DNA from: an uncultured Clostridia bacterium
Lineage (GTDB): Bacteria; Bacillota; Clostridia; TANB77; CAG-508
Reading direction: 5' to 3'
NCBI GenBank assembly: GCA_934131055.1
Contig: CAKOZB010000068.1
Coordinates: forward strand, 1-7,586
DNA: 7,586 nt
The translations under genes were made by a program, and so were the position numbers. The notes under the pieces are model-generated. The model worked only from the letters and a program-made list of their open reading frames with translations, had not been told where the DNA came from and did no database searches. Below are positions 1-5,395 of this stretch, piece after piece. How positions within the stretch are numbered: the stretch's first letter is position 1; each line of letters begins with the position of its first letter.

Positions 1-303
1 AACATAAGACTCTCTTAAATGTCCATATACTACTCTTCTGCCATCATTATTTAGTATTTCCACTTTATTGCCATAACCATCGTTAAAAGCATCAAATCCT
101 TCTGTGGTAGTACCATCAAATTCTGCAAGTAATACAGTTCCATCTGCTATTGGGTGCACTTCTGTTCCAATGTCTGCTGTTATGTCAAAACCTGAATGTG
201 CTCTTTGTTTAAATAAAACATAATGATTCTTTCTAATTCCATATTTATCATGTTCTGTTACTTTATACTTTGGCTCTATTGGCCATGAATATTCTTGTTC
301 CAT
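1..303 (-). CDS. M23 (LytM-type) metallopeptidase domain protein, C-terminus outside window
   Basis: I translated this frame directly; 101 codons are present and the gene continues past the left edge. It begins MEQEYSWPIEP and carries the M23 signature: H36-S-G-F-D40 (the HxxxD zinc-ligand motif), the PIADGTV strand at about 51-57, GYGNKVEIL at 76-84 and VVYGHL at 91-96, whose His95 matches the YxH histidine of LytM-type enzymes. The distal HxH motif would lie beyond the window. In this family the reaction is cleavage of peptidoglycan cross-bridge peptides. No signal peptide or membrane segment precedes the domain, which is unusual for a wall hydrolase. A GGGGGAGG ribosome binding site (310-317) lies 6 bases before the ATG and overlaps the upstream stop codon, so it is probably translated together with the GNAT-like gene. 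The family call is firm; the substrate is not known. Confidence 0.85.
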   Translation of the reverse strand, partial: MEQEYSWPIEPKYKVTEHDKYGIRKNHYVLFKQRAHSGFDITADIGTEVHPIADGTVLLAEFDGTTTEGFDAFNDGYGNKVEILNNDGRRVVYGHLRESYV

Positions 304-309
304 AGTTTT

Positions 310-317
310 CCTCCCCC
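310..317 (-). promoter_or_regulatory. Ribosome binding site of the M23 gene, overlapping the upstream stop codon
   Basis: On the minus strand GGGGGAGG lies six bases before the ATG at 303. It overlaps the TAG stop of the preceding gene (317-319) by one base. This fixes the M23 start and indicates that the two genes are read from one transcript. Confidence 0.8.
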
Positions 318-1639
318 TATTTTTCAACTTCTTCTTGTAGCTCTTTTATTCTCTCATTAAGTGAAATAATTTTTTCTATTTTTCTTTGTTTAAAATTTAT
401 CTTTCCATTATACGTCTGAGCTGTTCTAACTCTTTTTAGCCTTGATATTTCACGTTGTTCATACCCTAGTTGTTCCTTTAATATCTCAATCTCCTCACTA
501 GCAGGTATTGCTATGCCTTCTGGATTATATCCATACAATATTGCAACTTTCTTTTTTATATGGTCTAAATATCTTTTATACTCATCTCTTCCTACTCTAC
601 AAATGTGAACCTCTCTATCTCTACCATCTCTTCTTTTTACATATAAGCTGTCTGTTAATCCAAAGAATTCGGATACATATTTTGATGAAAGATTATTCCT
701 GTGCAATGTTGAGCATAAAAATATTTCTTGTTCACTTTCATCCGCAAAGAATTGTTCCATATGTTTTGTAATACCCTCTAATAACAAAATTCTTGCTAGC
801 CCCGACCTTCTATCTCGTGGATCTGTTATGTATGTGTCTAATTCTATTGAGTTAGATGGTTTTGCCGTATAATATTTTTTTACATTAAATTCTGGTTTTT
901 CGTGTATTACTAATGGCCCTTTATGTAATATTTTTTTATACTCTAGTTCTTCTTTTTCTCGCCCTGTTATCGTTTCTAAATCTCTTGCATCAACATCATT
1001 TGGTTCTATGTCCTGTTTTCCAAACTCTTTCGCAATATCATCACCAGTAATCCAGTAAAACATATCATACCTTTCCATTACTCCTGGATGCTTTTGTTCC
1101 TGTGCTTGCATGTATTCTGACATATACTTATTTAGTAATTCTCTAAGTACACTCTTTTCGTGAAAATGATTGTTTTCTTCATCTACTTCATGTTTCAAAA
1201 ACGCGATAATATTTTCTCCATATCGTGGAAACTCTGCTAAAATTTTTGCTTTAGCATATTTAAAAGCCTGTACTTTCAGCTTATAAATACTTAACATGTC
1301 TTTTCTATAATCTTGCAAGGTTTTGTACTTGTTTTTTACGTAGTGATTATAATCATCTCCATATTTGAAATATTTTGTTATATCATTGTACGTAAACGGT
1401 TGTTGCCCTTGTGTAATATATGTTGCAGCAATAACCTTGCCATTTTCATCAACTGCAACAAAAACCGAATTTTCTTTAGAATGTGCATATGCAGAAATAT
1501 CCTCTCTGCCTGTCGGAAATAGCTGACCGCTTTGGCCTCTTGCCTCCATGTTCGCCATAACCACTTGTTCTAAATTAGCAACCTGTTCTAAATATTGTAC
1601 TTCGTTATCTTTTGTAAGTTCTTCTAATTTAAAATTCAT
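317..1639 (-). CDS. GNAT-like N-acetyltransferase with long internal insertion and coiled-coil tail
   Basis: This is a complete 440-residue protein. The strand pair VFVAVDENGKVIAATYI (about 59-75) looks like the early beta strands of a GNAT fold. The acetyl-CoA loop appears much later, in LDTYITDPRDRRSGLARIL (267-285), where R277, G280 and A282 fit the R-x-x-G-x-G/A pattern. HRNNLSSKYVSEFFGL (313-328) resembles the last helix of the fold. About 190 residues, charged and largely helical (80-265), separate the two halves, so the protein is about two to three times a simple GNAT. The tail (about 383-440) is rich in Lys, Glu, Ile and Leu and probably a coiled coil. There is no signal peptide, so it should be cytoplasmic. 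AGAGGT (1645-1650) sits 5 bases before the ATG. It leads an operon with the M23 gene. The acceptor substrate cannot be inferred; acetyltransferase activity is likely but unproven. Confidence 0.7.
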   Translation of the reverse strand: MNFKLEELTKDNEVQYLEQVANLEQVVMANMEARGQSGQLFPTGREDISAYAHSKENSVFVAVDENGKVIAATYITQGQQPFTYNDITKYFKYGDDYNHYVKNKYKTLQDYRKDMLSIYKLKVQAFKYAKAKILAEFPRYGENIIAFLKHEVDEENNHFHEKSVLRELLNKYMSEYMQAQEQKHPGVMERYDMFYWITGDDIAKEFGKQDIEPNDVDARDLETITGREKEELEYKKILHKGPLVIHEKPEFNVKKYYTAKPSNSIELDTYITDPRDRRSGLARILLLEGITKHMEQFFADESEQEIFLCSTLHRNNLSSKYVSEFFGLTDSLYVKRRDGRDREVHICRVGRDEYKRYLDHIKKKVAILYGYNPEGIAIPASEEIEILKEQLGYEQREISRLKRVRTAQTYNGKINFKQRKIEKIISLNERIKELQEEVEK

Positions 1640-1701
1640 TTTATACCTCTTTAGGTCTCAAATTAAGCCAATCTTGACTCAATTTTTATAATATGCTGAC
1701 T

Positions 1702-1717
1702 AAATATAATTATATTT
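1702..1717. promoter_or_regulatory. 16-bp perfect palindrome at the start of the GNAT/M23 transcript
   Basis: AAATATAATTATATTT is a perfect palindrome. It lies just downstream of the -10 box at 1728-1733, roughly at +4 to +19 of the expected transcript. It could be an operator for a repressor of this unit, but A+T-rich DNA makes such palindromes by chance, so the call is weak. Confidence 0.3.
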
Positions 1718-1727
1718 TATCGGGCTT

Positions 1728-1756
1728 ATAATATCACAATTTTTTTCATTTGTCTA
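1728..1756 (-). promoter_or_regulatory. Sigma-A-type promoter of the GNAT/M23 operon
   Basis: Read on the minus strand, TAGACA (1751-1756, one mismatch from TTGACA) is followed by a 17-base spacer and TATTAT (1728-1733, one mismatch from TATAAT). Transcription would start near 1721, giving a leader of about 80 bases before the ATG at 1639. Box quality and exact spacing make this the best promoter between hemW and the GNAT-like gene. Confidence 0.7.
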
Positions 1757-1889
1757 TTCTGAAAGATCATATTTTTCTGTGCATTTCTTGTGTATAATCA
1801 TTTAATCATGTTTTACTACAAATTCACAATTTTTGCCAATTTATAAGTGTTTAAAATTTATATTTTTTGCATTTGTCCTTGCAGAAATT
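1757..1889. other. A+T-rich spacer between hemW and the GNAT/M23 promoter; no terminator seen
   Basis: No gene is visible here. No G+C-rich hairpin with a U-run follows the hemW stop on the minus strand. Read-through from the prmC-whiA-hemW operon into the GNAT/M23 unit therefore cannot be excluded. The best inverted match (TGCA arms around 1868-1883) is only four bases and is not followed by U residues on the transcribed strand. Confidence 0.5.
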
Positions 1890-3062
1890 TTACACAAATT
1901 CTTCCCATACTAAATTTGCTAAATCGATGCCTTTTTTACTTAATTTTATGCTATTTTCATCAACTTGTATTAAATCTTCATGAGTAAGTTTATCTAATGT
2001 TTTACAATATTTCATAATTGGATTTATTCCAAAAATTTTCTTAAAATCTCCTATATTTACTCCGTCTATTTTTCGAAGTCCAAGCATCATAAATTCATTC
2101 ATCTTATCTTCTTCATTTAAGGTTTCGTTTAACACCAAATTTCTATTTGGATTGCCATTTTCTATATTCTCAATATATTGCTCTAGACTTTCTATATTAG
2201 AATACCTTTTGTTGTCCATAAAAGAGCACGCTGCTGCTCCAACTCCAATATACTCTTTTTGCTTCCAACAATCTGTATTGTGTTTCGATTCAAAACCCGG
2301 CTTTGCAAAGTTAGATATTTCGTAGTGTTTGTATTTGTGTTTTTCCAAATAATCCTTTACAAACCAGTACATTGCTCGCTCTTCTTCATCCGTTGGCAAA
2401 ATTGCTGTTCCATCTTGTACCATTTTTTCCATCTTTGTGTTTTCTTCAGTAATTAAAGAATACACAGAAATATGCTCTGGTTTCAAATTTACTATTGTTT
2501 TTGCACTTTCCTTTAAATCCTCAAGAGTTTGGTTTGGAAGAGCTAACATCAAATCTACATTTATATTATCAAATCCTACTTCTCTCGCCCATTCGAAGGT
2601 ATTTTCAAAATCACTATAATTATGAATTCTGCCAATGCTTTTAAGCAGTCTATCTTGAACTGCTTGCAGACCAATGCTTATTCTGTTTATTCCCGCTTCT
2701 CTATATGTTTTTAGCTTTTCTTTACTGGCAGTGCCAGGGTTTACTTCAATAGTAATCTCAGCATCTTCATCAATTTCAAAATTAGCTTTTATAGTCTCCA
2801 TCACATTCAAAATGTACAATTCATCAATAGAAGATGGCGTGCCACCTCCTATGTAAATTGTTTTTATTATAAACTTTGGTTCCAAGCCATGCTCGTACAT
2901 AATCCTATTTTCATTAGCATATTGTGCAATTTCACTCTTTAAACATTTAATGTATCTTTCCACCATTTCATATCTATTCGGATATGAAACAAAATCGCAA
3001 TAATAGCATTTTTGCTTGCAAAATGGCATGTGTATGTATAATCCTATCTCTTTTTCTTCCAT
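1890..3062 (-). CDS. hemW: HemW, radical SAM heme chaperone (HemN-like)
   Basis: This is a complete 390-residue protein of normal family length. The N-terminus GLYIHMPFC holds the radical-SAM cluster motif C15-x3-C19-x2-C22. It is followed by D23-F24, where true HemN has a fourth cysteine; this places it with HemW rather than oxygen-independent coproporphyrinogen oxidase. GGGTPS (72-77), EVNPGT (106-111), NRISIGLQ (126-133) and NVDLMLALPNQ (168-178) are standard HemN/HemW blocks. The family HNxxYW motif appears as H261-N-T-D-C-W266, so its tyrosine is cysteine here. HemW proteins bind heme and are thought to deliver it to respiratory proteins; the C-terminal domain (about 310-390) is present. 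It is last in the prmC-whiA-hemW operon, 6 bases after whiA. An in-frame TAA directly before the ATG fixes the start. The nearest GAGGAG (3078-3083) is 15 bases away, so translation is probably coupled to whiA. Confidence 0.93.
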   Translation of the reverse strand: MEEKEIGLYIHMPFCKQKCYYCDFVSYPNRYEMVERYIKCLKSEIAQYANENRIMYEHGLEPKFIIKTIYIGGGTPSSIDELYILNVMETIKANFEIDEDAEITIEVNPGTASKEKLKTYREAGINRISIGLQAVQDRLLKSIGRIHNYSDFENTFEWAREVGFDNINVDLMLALPNQTLEDLKESAKTIVNLKPEHISVYSLITEENTKMEKMVQDGTAILPTDEEERAMYWFVKDYLEKHKYKHYEISNFAKPGFESKHNTDCWKQKEYIGVGAAACSFMDNKRYSNIESLEQYIENIENGNPNRNLVLNETLNEEDKMNEFMMLGLRKIDGVNIGDFKKIFGINPIMKYCKTLDKLTHEDLIQVDENSIKLSKKGIDLANLVWEEFV

Positions 3063-3068
3063 TTATTT

Positions 3069-3899
3069 CTACAGATACTCCTCTATTTTCTTGAATCTAT
3101 GGCTAACACTAGACTTCCCAATTGGATTTTTTAGCATTGTTCCTAACTGCTCTAATGTCGCTTCTGGATTTTCCTCTCTTAAATTTGCAATTTCTTTTAA
3201 GTCTTCCGGCAGATTATTAAACTTACCAGACTTCTTCAATTTTTTTATAAGTTCCGCCTGCTTAACCGCTGCATTTATAGTCTTATTAAGGTTTGCCGTC
3301 TCACAATTTACAATTCTGTTTACATTGTTTTTCATCTCTCTAAGCACACGTATTTCTTCGAACTTTAACACAGTAGAATGACCACCCACTAAAGCTAACA
3401 TTTTAGATATTTCTTCTCCGTCTTTTAGATAAACTGTTTTTTCTAAAATTTTAGCCCCAATAGAATATTCATTTAACAATTTTAATGTAAATTCCGCACA
3501 TTCTTTATCCTTAAAAATTATCTCCAAATGGTATTTATTTCTTGGATTATTTATTGACCCTGCTCCCAAGAAATTACCTCTTATATATGCTTTTTTCAGA
3601 TTATCCTGTTGTAAATAATTCTCTGCATCTTTTAAAGTTGGCATTTCATCACACTTATATGTAATACTGTATGTTTTGCCAGTTATATTTATCTTATAGT
3701 CTTTAATTTCTAAGTTATTCAATAGCTTAGCAAATCTATTTATGTTGTACTCACTTTCAGTTGAAAACTTTACATTTTTACCTTTCACATCTATATTATT
3801 AGATGCCAAATAACCAAGAAATTCTGCATAGACTTCTTGTTTATTCTTCAAATTATTTATTTGACTTAGTTCCATTTTCAAATCTGATGAAAAAGACAT
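3069..3899 (-). CDS. whiA: WhiA, DNA-binding regulator with LAGLIDADG-like and HTH domains
   Basis: The protein is 276 residues from the chosen ATG, slightly shorter than the common 300-320. It starts MSFSSDLKMELSQ, the typical WhiA opening. The homing-endonuclease-like core includes KKAYIRGNFLGAGSINNP (about 101-118, matching the family pattern LRGaFLagGSvnnP) and YHLEI. The C-terminal helix-turn-helix region, NLREENPEATLEQLG...GKSSVSHRFKKIEEYL, ends the protein. In streptomycetes WhiA controls sporulation genes; in Bacillus it influences division and chromosome segregation. A frame opening upstream uses GTG at 3908, but that codon lies inside the ribosome binding site, so the ATG at 3899 is preferred. 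It follows prmC by 15 bases and precedes hemW by 6. It is not next to rapZ and yvcK, its frequent partners, at least within this window. Confidence 0.95.
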   Translation of the reverse strand: MSFSSDLKMELSQINNLKNKQEVYAEFLGYLASNNIDVKGKNVKFSTESEYNINRFAKLLNNLEIKDYKINITGKTYSITYKCDEMPTLKDAENYLQQDNLKKAYIRGNFLGAGSINNPRNKYHLEIIFKDKECAEFTLKLLNEYSIGAKILEKTVYLKDGEEISKMLALVGGHSTVLKFEEIRVLREMKNNVNRIVNCETANLNKTINAAVKQAELIKKLKKSGKFNNLPEDLKEIANLREENPEATLEQLGTMLKNPIGKSSVSHRFKKIEEYL

Positions 3900-3903
3900 T
3901 TCT

Positions 3904-3914
3904 ATCACTTCCTT
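3904..3914 (-). promoter_or_regulatory. Ribosome binding site that decides the whiA start
   Basis: AAGGAAGTGAT on the minus strand matches the anti-Shine-Dalgarno complement AAGGAGGTGAT at all but one base. It begins directly after the prmC stop codon and ends four bases before the ATG at 3899. It contains the alternative GTG start, which rules that codon out as the likely initiator. Confidence 0.75.
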
Positions 3915-4769
3915 CTATATACACACTTTTGCTACCACGCATCTATCATTTCCAGATAAATCTTGTATAGTTTTTATTTCTGCATAATTCCTGTTTTCTT
4001 TAAGCAGATTTTCCACATCATCTTTTTGGTCATATCCAATCTCTAATATTAAATATCCATTCTTTATGTGATTGCAAGACTGTTCTATGATTTTTTTATA
4101 AAATTCTAATCCATCTTCTCCGCCATCTAATGCAAGATGTGGCTCATTTTGAACTTGTTTTGATAATTCATTTATAACATCGCTTCTTATATATGGTGGA
4201 TTTGAAACAATAATATTAAACTTTTGCTCTTGTATGTCTTCAAATAAATCTGATTCAATGAATCTTACATTTGTGTTGTTTTTTTCATTATTATATTTAG
4301 CAACCTCTAGTGCTTTAGCACTAATATCACTCGCATAAACTTCAGCCTTATCTCCAAGAACGTTTGAAAGAGAAACAGCAATAGCCCCACTACCAGTGCA
4401 CAAGTCTAATATCTTTATCTTGGCATTTTTTAGAAGTAATTTTTCACACCTTTTCAAGGTTTCTTCCACAATAATCTCCGTATCTGGCTGTGGAATAAGC
4501 ACATTCTCATTTATAAAAAAATTCAATCCCATAAACTCTTGGTTTTTTGTTATATATTGTAATGGCTTGCCCTCAATTATCTCATTTATATTTTCTTTAA
4601 ACTTTATATAATCTCTTGCATTAAGCTCATCTTCTAAATGAATTACCAGATATTGCTTCGTTACACCTAATATAAAAGCTAACAGCTCTCTTACTATAAT
4701 TACATCATCTTCTATATTATTCTTGCTTAATGCATTTTTTCCTTCTTCAATTACTTCCTTTATTTTCAT
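3915..4769 (-). CDS. prmC: PrmC/HemK, peptide chain release factor N5-glutamine methyltransferase
   Basis: The protein is 284 residues, normal for the family, starting MKIKEVIEEGKNAL. An N-terminal helical domain (about 1-65) is followed by KPLQYITKNQEFMG (about 68-81) and LIPQPDTE (91-98). The SAM-binding loop DLCTGSGAIA is at 122-131. The catalytic NPPY (190-193), which holds the substrate glutamine amide, is followed by EPHLALDGGEDGL (209-221). The enzyme uses S-adenosylmethionine to methylate the glutamine of the GGQ motif in RF1 and RF2, improving termination. The open frame extends upstream to 4826, but that part overlaps the promoter at 4798-4826. AAGAGG (4777-4782) lies 7 bases before the ATG at 4769, so this start is preferred. 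It leads the operon with whiA and hemW; prfA, its usual neighbour, is not in the window. Confidence 0.95.
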   Translation of the reverse strand: MKIKEVIEEGKNALSKNNIEDDVIIVRELLAFILGVTKQYLVIHLEDELNARDYIKFKENINEIIEGKPLQYITKNQEFMGLNFFINENVLIPQPDTEIIVEETLKRCEKLLLKNAKIKILDLCTGSGAIAVSLSNVLGDKAEVYASDISAKALEVAKYNNEKNNTNVRFIESDLFEDIQEQKFNIIVSNPPYIRSDVINELSKQVQNEPHLALDGGEDGLEFYKKIIEQSCNHIKNGYLILEIGYDQKDDVENLLKENRNYAEIKTIQDLSGNDRCVVAKVCI

Positions 4770-4776
4770 ACTAAAA

Positions 4777-4782
4777 CCTCTT
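4777..4782 (-). promoter_or_regulatory. Ribosome binding site that decides the prmC start
   Basis: AAGAGG lies seven bases before the ATG at 4769. It supports the 284-residue PrmC over a version beginning at 4826, which would start upstream of the predicted transcription start near 4791. Confidence 0.75.
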
Positions 4783-4797
4783 AAATAATATGCAAAT

Positions 4798-4826
4798 ATT
4801 ATACTATTTCCATGTAGTAATTGCAA
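4798..4826 (-). promoter_or_regulatory. Sigma-A-type promoter of the prmC-whiA-hemW operon
   Basis: Minus-strand TTGCAA (4821-4826), a 17-base spacer and a perfect TATAAT (4798-4803). Transcription would begin near 4791, giving a leader of about 20 bases. The surrounding TATTGCAAT and ATAGTATAAT strings also occur at the 6S RNA promoter. Confidence 0.75.
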
Positions 4827-4860
4827 TATTCATAATAGTAATTACTGATATCGAGATTGG

Positions 4861-4941
4861 GAAAAAATTAAATTTTGGCAAGAGAGCATACTTTGTGTAT
4901 GTAACCTCGTTTTGAGCAAAATTTGACGAAGCCAAAATTCT
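4861..4941 (-). other. Unexplained structured element: three-way-junction fold with U-rich 3' end
   Basis: Outer arms AATTTTGGC and GCCAAAATT (complements of 4931-4939 and 4871-4879) are perfectly paired over nine bases. Inside are two smaller stems: TTCGT with ACGAG (4926-4930 and 4906-4910) and CATAC with GTATG (4897-4901 and 4887-4891), the latter with a five-base loop. On the minus strand the outer stem runs into a U-rich stretch. It lies between the 6S RNA terminator and the prmC promoter, so it is not part of the prmC leader. It may be a second terminator, a small RNA or a dispersed extragenic repeat. I see the pairing; the role is unknown. Confidence 0.45.
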
Positions 4942-4956
4942 AAGTATTTTCCAGCC

Positions 4957-4990
4957 AAAACAAAAGCACCACTTAAGTATCAAGTGATGC
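4957..4990 (-). terminator. Intrinsic terminator of the 6S RNA transcript
   Basis: On the minus strand GCATCACTT pairs with AAGTGGTGC (nine pairs, one of them U-G) around a seven-base loop (4966-4990). The run TTTTGTTTT follows (4957-4965). The position, about 20 bases beyond the predicted 6S RNA 3' end, fits its role. Confidence 0.88.
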
Positions 4991-5008
4991 CTCAAATTTA
5001 CTATAGAA

Positions 5009-5202
5009 ATTGCCCCACATTAGCCGTAAGCCGAATGAAATTTTAAGGACCTGCACCAGCAGGTGGGTGTCTTGTTAAATGTTCCTGGGTTTCTTAAGTT
5101 TATAACCTAAGCCTACACGCCACATTTAAAGGCGGACTCCCTTTTAGAATTTGTTGGTTCTAAAATTCCTTTCTACACGTACCACGCAGGGAATGTTTCG
5201 TT
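5009..5202 (-). ncRNA. ssrS: 6S RNA (Firmicutes type), regulator of sigma-A RNA polymerase
   Basis: Recognised by conserved blocks on the minus strand in the expected order: a 5' ATTCCCTGCG (5185-5194), GGGAGTCCGCC, ATGTGGCG, AACAAGACACCCACCTG with its hairpin ACCTGC-TGGT-GCAGGT (5049-5064), then TTCGGCTTACGGC and a 3' GTGGGGCAAT. The ends can pair partly (ATTCCC with GGGGCAAT, one C bulged). Internal stems support a long rod: TTTTAGAA/TTCTAAAA (5158-5165 with 5142-5149) and an eight-pair apical stem (5104-5111 with 5093-5100). The length of about 190 bases is usual. 6S RNA mimics an open promoter, binds the housekeeping holoenzyme and is itself a template for short product RNAs. A perfect -10 box precedes it and an intrinsic terminator follows. 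The ends are approximate. A T-box leader was considered and does not fit. I matched from memory without a covariance search. Confidence 0.8.
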
Positions 5203-5208
5203 TCTGCC

Positions 5209-5240
5209 ATTATACTATCATAAACAGAATAACATTGCAA
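5209..5240 (-). promoter_or_regulatory. Promoter of the 6S RNA
   Basis: A perfect TATAAT (5209-5214) lies about 7 bases before the expected start near 5202. The best -35 match, TTGCAA (5235-5240), is 20 bases away, longer than the usual 16-18, so the -35 assignment is doubtful. The -10 box is convincing given the conserved RNA start. Confidence 0.6.
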
Positions 5241-5254
5241 TACCTTTTTTAATC

Positions 5255-5284
5255 TTTCACAGCAATTTCACAATCAAAATGTGA
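5255..5284. promoter_or_regulatory. Possible operator between divergent promoters: two TTTCACA repeats and an inverted TGTGA
   Basis: TTTCACA occurs at 5255-5261 and again at 5266-5272, one helical turn (11 bases) apart. The second copy forms an inverted pair with TGTGA at 5280-5284 (TCACA, seven bases, TGTGA). The site lies between the 6S RNA promoter and the promoter of the membrane-anchored protein gene. No regulator is known to me for this arrangement. Confidence 0.3.
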
Positions 5285-5305
5285 CAAATTTGGTAAATAT
5301 TTTTA

Positions 5306-5334
5306 TTGCATTTTTTCTTTTTTCAAATTATAAT
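5306..5334 (+). promoter_or_regulatory. Sigma-A-type promoter of the membrane-anchored protein gene
   Basis: TTGCAT (5306-5311), a 17-base spacer and a perfect TATAAT (5329-5334). Transcription would start near 5341. The leader of about 55 bases can form a six-pair hairpin, GGGTTA with TAATCC (5346-5361), around a TAGG loop. Confidence 0.75.
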
Positions 5335-5395
5335 ATTAATACTAGGGGTTATAGGTAATCCGCAAAACCTAAATATTTTAATGTAAGGAAATTAT

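Noticed and set aside
1741..1877. Near-repeat of TTTTTTCATTTGTC (1741-1754) and TTTTTTGCATTTGTC (1863-1877), perhaps a second promoter on the minus strand
   Set aside because: The second copy lacks a -10 box at suitable spacing and the shared part is mostly a T-run; probably chance.
4770..4995. Minus-strand open frames here: a 63-codon frame and a 19-codon upstream extension of PrmC
   Set aside because: They overlap the prmC promoter, the structured element and the 6S terminator, have no ribosome binding site of their own, and do not resemble protein families.
5009..5202. T-box leader, suggested by GCGTGGTACGTG resembling the T-box antiterminator sequence
   Set aside because: The match is at the 5' end of the transcript, not beside the terminator. 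The rest follows 6S RNA block order, and no aminoacyl-tRNA synthetase or amino-acid gene follows.
5268..5284. CRP-like site TCACA-N7-TGTGA
   Set aside because: The half-sites are in the opposite orientation to the CRP consensus (TGTGA-N6-TCACA), and cAMP-CRP control is not expected in clostridia. Kept only as an unnamed possible operator.
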